The position numbers and the translations under genes were made by a program. A model generated the notes under the pieces. It saw only the letters and a list, made by a program, of their open reading frames with translations, did not search any database and was not told where the DNA came from. A stretch of DNA of 64,000 nt from Limnohabitans parvus II-B4 (lineage in GTDB: Bacteria > Pseudomonadota > Gammaproteobacteria > Burkholderiales > Burkholderiaceae_C), in assembly GCF_003063455.1 (NCBI RefSeq), contig NZ_NESN01000002.1, forward strand, positions 682,001 to 746,000, written 5' to 3'. Shown here piece after piece: positions 57,200-64,000 of this stretch; within the stretch, counting starts at the first letter, position 1, and each line of letters opens with the position of its first letter.

Positions 57200-58198
57200 T
57201 CAGCGCCGCGCAGGCTGCACGCCCAGCGCCATGGCGCAGCCAATCAAGGCCGGTTGTTCGGCGCGGATGACGTAGGTCGGGATGCGCTTCATGTAGTTCT
57301 CGAAGCGGCCTTTGGCTTCAAACGCGGCCCTGAAACCCGACTGCGCAAAGTAGTCGCCTAAGCGCCCGATCACGCCGCCGCCAATGTAGATGCCGCCGCG
57401 TGCGCCCAGTGTCACGGCCAAGTTGGCGGCTGCGTTGCCCAGCAGGCGGCACATGCGGTCCAGTGCTTCTTCGCAAGCCACATCTTGGGTGGCCAGCGCT
57501 CGTGTGGTCACTTGCGCAGCCACCAGGTTTTCGGCCTCGGTGCCATTGAGTTCACAAATGGCGCGGTACAAGTTTTCGAGGCCCATGCCCGAGACCACGC
57601 GCTCGACAGACACATGGGGGTGGGTGCGCCACAAAATGCGCAGGATGTCGGCCTCTCGTTCGCAGGTGGGGGACATGCTGACATGCCCGCCTTCGCCTGC
57701 AATGGGCACCCAGTCGCCCTGACGCGAACGCACCAGCGAGGACACACCCAGCCCGGTGCCCGGACCGATCAGGCCTTTGGGCGCATTGGGCACAGGTTCG
57801 CCCGAGCCGATCTGTTCCAGATCGCTGCCCAGCAGGGCCGGTGCCGCCATGGCCATGGCTTCCCAGTCGTTGAGCATCAAGAGGCTGTCCAGCCCCAGCT
57901 TTTGGCGCGTGGCCTCGATGGAGAACTGCCAGTGGTTGTTGGTCATCTTCAGCGCATCGCCATCGATGGGGTTGGCAATCGCGATGCAGGCTTGGCGCAC
58001 CCCGCGCTGGCCGACTTGCTGCAGATAGCTGCTTGCCGCCGCCGCCAGATCTGGGAACTGCCCGGTGGGCAAGGTGACTTCTTGCGTGATGGGTGAGCCG
58101 TCGCCATTGACCAAGGCAAAGCGGGCATTGGTGCCGCCGATGTCGCCCAAGAGGCGAGGGGTTTGAGCGTGGAGTGCGTTCATATGAGAAGGGTTCAT
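57200..58198 (-). CDS. glk: Glucokinase
   Basis: 332 residues. LLGDIGGTNARFALVNGDGS is the ROK/Glk phosphate-1 motif; LMLNDWEAMAMAA, GPGTGLGVSSLV (the adenosine region) and HVSMSPTCEREADIL follow. It phosphorylates glucose at C6. Its ATG at 58198 overlaps the kinase stop (ATGA across 58195-58198), so glk is translationally coupled to the sensor kinase gene; the ATG at 58183 is an alternative. The adjacent glucose importer makes it the next step after uptake. Confidence 0.95.
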   Translation of the reverse strand: MNPSHMNALHAQTPRLLGDIGGTNARFALVNGDGSPITQEVTLPTGQFPDLAAAASSYLQQVGQRGVRQACIAIANPIDGDALKMTNNHWQFSIEATRQKLGLDSLLMLNDWEAMAMAAPALLGSDLEQIGSGEPVPNAPKGLIGPGTGLGVSSLVRSRQGDWVPIAGEGGHVSMSPTCEREADILRILWRTHPHVSVERVVSGMGLENLYRAICELNGTEAENLVAAQVTTRALATQDVACEEALDRMCRLLGNAAANLAVTLGARGGIYIGGGVIGRLGDYFAQSGFRAAFEAKGRFENYMKRIPTYVIRAEQPALIGCAMALGVQPARR

Positions 58199-59697
58199 GC
58201 AGCAGGGGTTGGCGACAGGGGCAATCGGATCGACACGCACAGGCCGTGGGGCAGCACTTCATCCAGCTGGACCTCGCCATGGTGGCGTTCCACGATTTCC
58301 TTGACGATGGCCAGGCCCAGGCCGCAGCCTTGGCCGATATCGCTGGCCCGCACAAAACGCTCAAACACCCGTTCGCGCTCGGCAGGTGTCAGGCCAGGCC
58401 CGGTGTCCGAGACTTGCAACAAAGCCTGAGGCGTGGTGCTGGTGTTGTCGGCCATCACCCGCACGGTGACCTGGCTGCCTGCGCCCGCATAGTGCAGCGC
58501 GTTGTCGATCAGGTTGGTCAGTGACTCGCGCACCAGCAGCTCGTTGGCTTCGACCCAAACCGGCACGGTGGCGCTGTCGTCCAGGCCCAAATCAATCTGG
58601 GCACGCAGCGCACGCGGCACCCATTCGGCCGTCAGGGTTTGGGCCAGTCGCTGCAGGTCAAAGCGTTTGCGGTCTTGCGCCATGACCGATTCGGGCTCGG
58701 CCCGGGCCAATGTCAGCAGCTGGTTGACCAAGTGGGCGCTGCGGGTGGCGCTGTCGTGCACGCGTTGCAGGCGAGCCCGCAGCTCGGGGTCGGTGGTTGA
58801 TTGCAGGGCGATTTCGGTCTGGCTTTTGAGGCCCGCCAGTGGCGTGCGCAACTGGTGCGCCGCGTCGCCAATGAAGCGCTTTTGCGTGGCCACGGTGTTT
58901 TGTACGGCCGACAGCAAGGTGTTGATGGCGGTGGCCAGCGACCACAGTTCACGCGGGGCCGAGGCCAGTTGCAGCGGGGCCAGGTCGGTGGGGTTGCGGC
59001 CTTCCACTTGTTGGCGCAGGCGTGCCAATGGTGACAACCCGGCACGAATGCCCAGCCACACGATCAGCGTCATCAGCAGCACCAGGCTCGACATGGGCAG
59101 CAGCATGTCCACCAGAATGCGGCGCGCCAATTCTTCGCGGTTGGCGCTGCTTCGGGCCACTTGCACCAACATGGTTTGCGGCGCGTTGGCTTCGTCGCCA
59201 AAGCGCAGGTACAGCGCCACCAAGCGCAGAGGCTGACCCGTGGGTGCGTGCAGCGCGGCGCGGCCATTCACGGGCATGGTGCCGTCGTAAAAATAAGGGG
59301 TGTCCAGTGCGGGCTCGTCGGGCGCTGCATCTTGTATGGGCAATACCGGGGCGGGCAAAGACTGGTTGCCCAGAATGAACTGCCCGGGTGGTGAGCTGAC
59401 CATGTAGAGCAGTTTGTCGGCCGGGTCGGCTTCGAGCACGTCTTGCGCGGCACGCGGAAAGTCGATCAGCAAACCGTTGCCAATGGGCTTGAGCTGCCGT
59501 GCCAGTGAGCGACTGGCTTGCAGCAAGCTGGCGTCGATCGCCTGGTTGGCGTAACCCGCTGCAAATCGGTAGGTGGCCACACCGCCCGCCATCCACAACA
59601 CCAGTTGTGGCAGCAACAGCCACAGCAGCAACTGACGTGCCAGCGAGACGCCCGCTTGCCCTGCGTGGCTGGTCGGTACGTGGGCCTTTGCCGTCAT
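58195..59697 (-). CDS. Two-component sensor histidine kinase (2CSK_N/TctE type)
   Basis: 500 residues with two membrane helices (about 22-45 and 198-220) flanking a periplasmic 2CSK_N-like sensor region of about 150 residues, a HAMP-like linker, and HisKA with His281 in FIGDAAHQLRTPLAGL. The N box ESLTNLIDNALHYAG and G boxes VSDTGPGL and GCGLGLAIVKEI complete the ATPase. It overlaps glk and sits 30 bases after the response regulator gene, so the three form one operon. A role in sensing sugar is inferred by position. Confidence 0.92.
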   Translation of the reverse strand: MTAKAHVPTSHAGQAGVSLARQLLLWLLLPQLVLWMAGGVATYRFAAGYANQAIDASLLQASRSLARQLKPIGNGLLIDFPRAAQDVLEADPADKLLYMVSSPPGQFILGNQSLPAPVLPIQDAAPDEPALDTPYFYDGTMPVNGRAALHAPTGQPLRLVALYLRFGDEANAPQTMLVQVARSSANREELARRILVDMLLPMSSLVLLMTLIVWLGIRAGLSPLARLRQQVEGRNPTDLAPLQLASAPRELWSLATAINTLLSAVQNTVATQKRFIGDAAHQLRTPLAGLKSQTEIALQSTTDPELRARLQRVHDSATRSAHLVNQLLTLARAEPESVMAQDRKRFDLQRLAQTLTAEWVPRALRAQIDLGLDDSATVPVWVEANELLVRESLTNLIDNALHYAGAGSQVTVRVMADNTSTTPQALLQVSDTGPGLTPAERERVFERFVRASDIGQGCGLGLAIVKEIVERHHGEVQLDEVLPHGLCVSIRLPLSPTPAA

Positions 59698-59727
59698 GCG
59701 CGATGGCTCAGCATGTGGGGTGGTCCG

Positions 59728-60396
59728 TCACGTTTGGGCTTCCAGCAGGTAGCCCAGGCCGCGCACCGTGCGAATGACCAAGCCCGCATCTTCGAGTTTG
59801 CGGCGCAGACGGTGGATGTAGACCTCGATCGAGTTGCCGCCACCGGTCTCACCGCCCTCGTCGCTCCAGGCCTGGTTGATCTGTTCTTTGGTGACCACTT
59901 TGTCGCGCTGGTTGACCAGCAGCTCCAGCAGCGTCCATTCGCGGCCACTCAGTTCCAACGGTTCGCCGCCCACCACGGCGCGGCGTGATGTGGCATCCAG
60001 TGACAGGCGACCAAAGGGGGCTGAGGCGCTGGCCGGTTGTGTGCGCCGCAGCAGGGCTTGCAGACGGGCCAGCAGCTCAGGAAAGTCAAACGGTTTGGTC
60101 ACGTAGTCGTCTGCGCCAGCCTGCAGCCCGGCCACCCGGTCGTCCAGGGCATCGCGGGCCGTCAGCAGCAGCACGGGCAAGGTGGGGTGGGTTTGGCGGA
60201 CATGCTGCAACACCGCCAAGCCGTCCATCATGGGCAAACCGATGTCCAGCACGGCCATGTCGAAATGCTGCTTTTGGAGCAAATAGTCGGCCACCGCCCC
60301 GTTGGGGGCGTGTTCCACTTCAAAACCAGCCCCGCCCAATTGGGTGGTCAGGGCGTCGGCGAGCATGGCATCGTCTTCAGCAAGCAGCAATTTCAT
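59728..60396 (-). CDS. OmpR/TctD-family response regulator
   Basis: 222 residues. The receiver has acidic residues DD (8-9), phospho-acceptor Asp51 in AVLDIGLPMMDG, and Lys101 in YVTKPFDFPE. The C-terminal winged helix is of OmpR type (GREWTLLELLVNQRDKVVTKEQI; NSIEVYIHRLRRKLED). It is first in the operon with the kinase and glk. It diverges from gtsA across about 195 bases that contain repeated TTAA-core sites, so it probably controls the glucose importer, as GltR does in Pseudomonas. Confidence 0.94.
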   Translation of the reverse strand: MKLLLAEDDAMLADALTTQLGGAGFEVEHAPNGAVADYLLQKQHFDMAVLDIGLPMMDGLAVLQHVRQTHPTLPVLLLTARDALDDRVAGLQAGADDYVTKPFDFPELLARLQALLRRTQPASASAPFGRLSLDATSRRAVVGGEPLELSGREWTLLELLVNQRDKVVTKEQINQAWSDEGGETGGGNSIEVYIHRLRRKLEDAGLVIRTVRGLGYLLEAQT

Positions 60397-60451
60397 GCCC
60401 GAAGCTTAATGGATTGTTCAGCCTTTGACCTTCAAACCGGCAATTTCGGGC

Positions 60452-60493
60452 CTAGGGTTTAACCTAGTGTTAATTTATTAATAGAATATTAAC
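60452..60493. promoter_or_regulatory. Candidate response-regulator operator in the gtsA/regulator gap
   Basis: CTAGG-GTTTAA-CCTAG (60452-60467) is an inverted repeat, and GTTAAT (60469-60474) / ATTAAC (60488-60493) is another. TTAA cores recur at about 60459, 60470, 60478 and 60489. The A/T-rich segment stands out from its G/C-rich flanks and fits a binding site for an OmpR-type regulator. Confidence 0.5.
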
Positions 60494-60590
60494 ATTCGGT
60501 CCGTCGAGGTTGATGTGGGCCCACCTGCATGCAGTTCTGCCGCCTCGCACACCCACTCAGGCCCTCAGTGGCCCTTACAAGGAGACTCTC

Positions 60591-61844
60591 TTGAAATCTG
60601 CTCAATTGTTCCAACGTTCGATCCTGGCCACAGCCGCCGTGCTGGCCTTTGCGGCCCATGCCGGCGAAGTCGAAGTGCTGCACTACTGGACCAGTGGCGG
60701 CGAAGCCAAATCGGCCGCAGCCCTGAAAGCCACGTTGCAAGCAAAAGGGCATGCATGGAAAGACTTTGCCGTGGCCGGTGGCGGTGGTGACAACGCCATG
60801 ACCGTGCTCAAGTCGCGTGTGGTGTCGGGCAATGCCCCAGCAGCTGCCCAGATCAAGGGCCCTGCTTTGCAAGAGTGGGCTGCTGAAGGCGTGTTGGCCA
60901 ACATCGACGACGTGGCCAAGGCCGAAAAGTGGGACAGCTTGCTGCCCCCCGTGGTCGCCAACGTCATGAAGTACAAGGGCAACTACATTGCCGCCCCCGT
61001 GAACGTGCACCGCGTGAACTGGCTGTGGGCCAGCAACGCCGCGTTCAAAAAAGCCGGTGCCAAAGTGCCGACCAACTGGGACGAATTCTTTGTGGCTGCT
61101 GAAGCCCTGAAAAAGGCCGGCATCATCCCCGTGGCGCACGGCGGCCAAAACTGGCAAGACTTCACCACCTTCGAGAGCGTGGCCCTGGGCGTCGGCGGTG
61201 CCGACTTCTACAAAAAAGCACTGGTGCAATTGGACCAAGCCACTTTGACCAGTGCCACCATGACCAAGGTGCTCGACACCTTCAAGAAGGTTAAAACCTA
61301 CACCGACAAAAACGCACCTGGCCGTGACTGGAACCTGGCCACGGCCATGGTCATCAAGGGCGAAGCCGGTATGCAGTTGATGGGTGACTGGGCCAAAGGC
61401 GAGTTTGTGGCGGCTGGCAAAAAGCCCGGCGCTGACTTCACTTGCGCAGCCGCTCCTGGCACCGCCAAGTCGTTCACTTTCAACGTGGACTCTTTTGCCA
61501 TGTTCAAGCTGAAAAACGAAGCCAACGGCCAGGCCCAAAAAGACTTGGCTGCTGCCATCATGTCGACCGATTTCCAAGAAGTGTTCAACCTGAACAAGGG
61601 CTCCATCCCCGTTCGCCTGAACATGAACCTGGTCAAGTTTGACGACTGCGCCAAGCTCAGCGCCAACGACTTCGTGGCCACGGCCAAAAACGGCGGTCTG
61701 GTGCCATCGGTCGCCCACGGCATGGCCATCGGCTCAGCCACATCCGGCGCGATTCAAGACGCCGTCAGCCAGTTCTGGAACGACGACAAGATGAGCAGCA
61801 AAGACGCTCAAGCCAAGATCGCTTCGGCAGCCAAGGTCAAGTAA
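60591..61844 (+). CDS. gtsA: Glucose ABC transporter substrate-binding protein (GtsA-like)
   Basis: 417 residues starting at a TTG (60591), supported by the ribosome site AAGGAG at 60579-60584; an upstream in-frame ATG would add 27 non-signal codons. A Sec signal (cleavage near AHA-GE) precedes VEVLHYWTSGGEAKSAAAL. Blocks AVAGGGGDNAMTVLKSR, APVNVHRVNWLWAS, PVAHGGQNWQDFTTFE and LNKGSIPVRLNMNL closely follow Pseudomonas GtsA. It captures glucose in the periplasm for the GtsBCD importer. Two tandem hairpins separate it from gtsB. Confidence 0.92.
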   Translation: MKSAQLFQRSILATAAVLAFAAHAGEVEVLHYWTSGGEAKSAAALKATLQAKGHAWKDFAVAGGGGDNAMTVLKSRVVSGNAPAAAQIKGPALQEWAAEGVLANIDDVAKAEKWDSLLPPVVANVMKYKGNYIAAPVNVHRVNWLWASNAAFKKAGAKVPTNWDEFFVAAEALKKAGIIPVAHGGQNWQDFTTFESVALGVGGADFYKKALVQLDQATLTSATMTKVLDTFKKVKTYTDKNAPGRDWNLATAMVIKGEAGMQLMGDWAKGEFVAAGKKPGADFTCAAAPGTAKSFTFNVDSFAMFKLKNEANGQAQKDLAAAIMSTDFQEVFNLNKGSIPVRLNMNLVKFDDCAKLSANDFVATAKNGGLVPSVAHGMAIGSATSGAIQDAVSQFWNDDKMSSKDAQAKIASAAKVK

Positions 61845-61871
61845 GTCTTTGAACGGGTCAGTCGCGTATCG

Positions 61872-61925
61872 CGGCGGCCTGTTGTCTTTTTAGCCGCCGG
61901 GCTGCAGGTCACGAGCTTGCAGCCC
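61872..61925 (+). repeat. Two tandem hairpins between gtsA and gtsB
   Basis: CGGCGGC (61872-61878) / GCCGCCG (61893-61899) and GGGCTGCA (61899-61906) / TGCAGCCC (61918-61925) make two stems sharing one base at 61899. No T-run follows the second. They lie 27 bases after the gtsA stop and 25 before gtsB. Confidence 0.75.
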
Positions 61926-61950
61926 GCGCTGGCCCTCGATTGGATCACCC

Positions 61951-62829
61951 ATGTCTTCATCTTCCCCACAGCAAGCCGCTTGGTTGCCCAAACTGGTCAT
62001 TGCGCCCAGCTTTGTGCTGTCGCTGCTGTTCATCTATGGCCTGATGGCCTGGAACGGTTACCTGTCCGTGTCCGCTTCACGCCTGTTGCCCAACTATGAG
62101 TTTGTAGGCTTGCAGCACTACAGTGCTTTGTTGGACAGCGACCGCTTTCGTGTCGCCATGACGAACATGGCGGTTTTTGGTTTTTGCTTTATCGGTGGTG
62201 CGATGGCTTTGGGTGTTTTGCTCGCCATCTTGCTCGACCAAAAGGTGCGTGGCGAAGGCGTCTTGCGCACCATTTATTTGTACCCGATGGCGATCTCTTT
62301 CATCGTCACCGGTACCGCCTGGAAGTGGATTTTGAACCCCGGCCTCGGGCTGGAGCACCTGATGCGCAGCTGGGGTTTCACCAGTTTCAGTTTTGACTGG
62401 CTCGTGCAGCAAGACATGGCCATTTACTGCGTGGTCATTGCCGGTGTGTGGCAAAGCGCGGGCTTTGTCATGGCGCTGTTTTTGGCCGCGCTGCGCGGCA
62501 TCGACGACTCGATCATCAAAGCCGCCCAGGTGGATGGCGCGAGCTTGCCGACCATTTACTGGCGCATCATTTTGCCCAGCTTGGGGCCGGTGTTTTTCAG
62601 CACCTTGCTGGTGGTGTCGCACCTGGCCATCAAGAGCTTTGATTTGGTCATGGCTTTGACTGCGGGCGGCCCAGGTTACGCCACCGACTTGCCCGCCACC
62701 TTCATGTACGCCACCGCCTTCACACGCGGCCAGATTGGCGTGGGTGCGGCCAGCGCCACCGTGATGCTGGCCACCGTGGCCGCCATCGTGGTGCCTTACC
62801 TTTATTCTGAATTGCGAGGCAAACGATGA
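61951..62829 (+). CDS. gtsB: Sugar ABC transporter permease (GtsB-like)
   Basis: 292 residues with six membrane helices and the MalF-type EAA loop IDDSIIKAAQVDGASLPTIYWRIILPSLGP. The N-terminus KLVIAPSFVLSLLFIYGLMAWNGYLS matches binding-protein-dependent sugar permeases. It forms the transmembrane channel with GtsC. Its stop overlaps the gtsC start (ATGA at 62826). Confidence 0.94.
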   Translation: MSSSSPQQAAWLPKLVIAPSFVLSLLFIYGLMAWNGYLSVSASRLLPNYEFVGLQHYSALLDSDRFRVAMTNMAVFGFCFIGGAMALGVLLAILLDQKVRGEGVLRTIYLYPMAISFIVTGTAWKWILNPGLGLEHLMRSWGFTSFSFDWLVQQDMAIYCVVIAGVWQSAGFVMALFLAALRGIDDSIIKAAQVDGASLPTIYWRIILPSLGPVFFSTLLVVSHLAIKSFDLVMALTAGGPGYATDLPATFMYATAFTRGQIGVGAASATVMLATVAAIVVPYLYSELRGKR

Positions 62830-63680
62830 ACCGCCTGAATTTTCATCGCCTGATCCTGTGGAGCATGCTGCTGTTGTTTGCTGCGTGGTTTCTGGTGCCC
62901 TTGTATGTGATGCTGACCACGTCGCTCAAAGACGCCGAGCAGCTGCGCACAGGCAACTTGCTGAGCCTGCCCACAGCCCCCACACTCGACGCCTGGTTCA
63001 AAGCCTGGGGCAGTGCCTGCACCGGGGTGCAGTGCGAGGGCTTGAAGCCCTTTTTCTGGAATTCGATGGTCATGGTCGTGCCTGCTGTGTTGCTGTCCAC
63101 CCTGATCGGTTCGCTCAATGGCTATGTGCTCTCCAAGTGGAAATTTCGCGGCAGCGAGACCCTGTTTGCCTTCATGCTGTTTGGCGTGTTCATGCCCATG
63201 CAAGTGGTGCTGCTGCCCATGAGCCAGGTGCTGGGCTGGTTGGGCGTGGCCAGTTCAATCTGGGGCCTGATGCTGGTGCACGTCGTGGCGGGCATTCCGT
63301 CGACCACGCTGTTTTTCCGCAATTACTACATCGGCCTGCCGGATGAACTCATCAAAGCCGCGCAGCTGGATGGTGCGGGCTTCTGGATGATCTTCCGCCG
63401 CATCGTGCTGCCGCTGTCGCTGCCCATCTTGGTGGTCACGCTGATCTGGCAGTTCACCAACATCTGGAACGACTTTTTGTACGGTGTGGTGTTCTCGGGG
63501 GCCGACAGCAAACCGATCACCGTGGGCCTGAACAACCTGGCCAACACCTCGAGCGCCGTCAAAGAATACAACGTCGACATGGCCGCCGCCTTGATCGCGG
63601 CATTGCCCACCCTGTTTGTGTACGTGGTGGCGGGTAAATATTTTGTGCGCGGCCTGACGGCTGGCGCTGTCAAGGGTTAA
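62826..63680 (+). CDS. gtsC: Sugar ABC transporter permease (GtsC-like)
   Basis: 284 residues, MalG class, six membrane helices. The EAA loop LPDELIKAAQLDGAGFWMIFRRIVLPLSLP contacts the ATPase. It has a long periplasmic loop near residues 35-75 containing two Cys residues (CTGVQC). It is translationally coupled to gtsB, and the ATPase gene follows after 12 bases. Confidence 0.94.
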   Translation: MNRLNFHRLILWSMLLLFAAWFLVPLYVMLTTSLKDAEQLRTGNLLSLPTAPTLDAWFKAWGSACTGVQCEGLKPFFWNSMVMVVPAVLLSTLIGSLNGYVLSKWKFRGSETLFAFMLFGVFMPMQVVLLPMSQVLGWLGVASSIWGLMLVHVVAGIPSTTLFFRNYYIGLPDELIKAAQLDGAGFWMIFRRIVLPLSLPILVVTLIWQFTNIWNDFLYGVVFSGADSKPITVGLNNLANTSSAVKEYNVDMAAALIAALPTLFVYVVAGKYFVRGLTAGAVKG

Positions 63681-63692
63681 AGGGAAAACATC

Positions 63693-64000
63693 ATGGGCGC
63701 ACTGGCCATTCGCAACATCCACAAGACCTATAACGAGACGGTCCACATTCTTAAAGGCATTGATCTGGAGATCGACGCCGGTGAATTTTTGATTTTGGTC
63801 GGCCCCTCGGGCTGCGGCAAATCCACGCTGTTATCGATGATCGCGGGCCTGGACCACCCCACCCGCGGCAGCATCCACATCGGTGAGCGCGAGGTGACCC
63901 ATCTGCCCAGCAAGGACCGCGACATCGCCATGGTGTTCCAAAGCTACGCGCTCTACCCGAACATGACCGTGGCCCAAAACATTGCTTTTGGTCTGGAGAT
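63693..64000 (+). CDS. gtsD: Sugar ABC transporter ATP-binding protein (GtsD/UgpC/MalK-like), cut by window end
   Basis: The first 102 codons of an ABC ATPase. Walker [11 protein letters not shown] is at about 36-45, the Q-loop in [13 protein letters not shown], and the N-terminus [19 protein letters not shown] is typical of the MalK/UgpC class. It powers GtsBC and continues past 64000, so the signature, Walker B and regulatory domain are not visible. Confidence 0.93.
   Translation, partial: MGALAIRNIHKTYNETVHILKGIDLEIDAGEFLILVGPSGCGKSTLLSMIAGLDHPTRGSIHIGEREVTHLPSKDRDIAMVFQSYALYPNMTVAQNIAFGLE

Overview
The window looks like a chromosomal segment of a betaproteobacterium of the order Burkholderiales, most likely Comamonadaceae-like. 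I infer this from the high G+C codon usage, from conserved blocks (uvrA–MFS–ssb; hpf–ptsN–hprK; fur/bamE–dapB–exbBD–leuS–lptE–holA–proA) and from the ferrooxidans-type GshA. No rRNA, tRNA, CRISPR array, transposase or prophage structural gene is visible. Gene density is high and no gene-free gap exceeds about 260 bases.

Layout. 0–8.8 kb: a DMT transporter, pyrF, an acyl-CoA dehydrogenase, two overlapping glutathione transferases, an acyl-CoA ligase, a serine hydrolase, a CYTH protein and a glutaredoxin. 8.8–16.3 kb: uvrA, an MFS carrier, ssb, a DUF3422 protein and mnmA. 16.3–24.0 kb: a block made entirely of cell-wall enzymes: a lytic transglycosylase, a frameshifted LysM–SGNH gene, two paralogous glucosaminidases, an AlgI-like MBOAT acyltransferase, a DHHW/AlgX-like SGNH protein and a GDSL lipoprotein with an inserted beta-rich segment. 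This block sits between a NudJ-like Nudix gene and mnmA, which are neighbours in E. coli, and looks more A/T rich than its surroundings. It is the best candidate for an unusual system: a peptidoglycan O-acetylation and turnover operon in which a murein hydrolase is translationally coupled to the acyltransferase.

24.0–36.7 kb: pntA and pntB separated by a tandem 43-bp hairpin repeat, fadD, mtnN, corA with a 12-bp inverted repeat upstream, a patatin, an MFS carrier, then hpf–ptsN–hprK (nitrogen-PTS and ribosome hibernation) and fur. 36.7–49.7 kb: bamE, dapB, exbB/exbD, leuS, lptE, holA, proA, gshA, kup and psd. 49.7–57.2 kb: a NodIJ-like ABC exporter, an orphan AAA ATPase with an A/T-rich control region, a family-4 glycosyltransferase, a 3-hydroxyacyl-CoA dehydrogenase, an enoyl-CoA hydratase and a SrkA-type kinase. 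57.2–64.0 kb: a glucose uptake locus: response regulator, sensor kinase and glucokinase on the minus strand, divergent from a GtsABCD-like ABC importer whose ATPase is cut by the window end.

Two dispersed palindromic repeat families occupy intergenic gaps. One has the form GTCA-N2-CCCG…CGGG-N2-TCCA and occurs at four loci, with local tandem amplification at two. The other is a Pseudomonas-like REP, paired upstream of leuS and single near psd.
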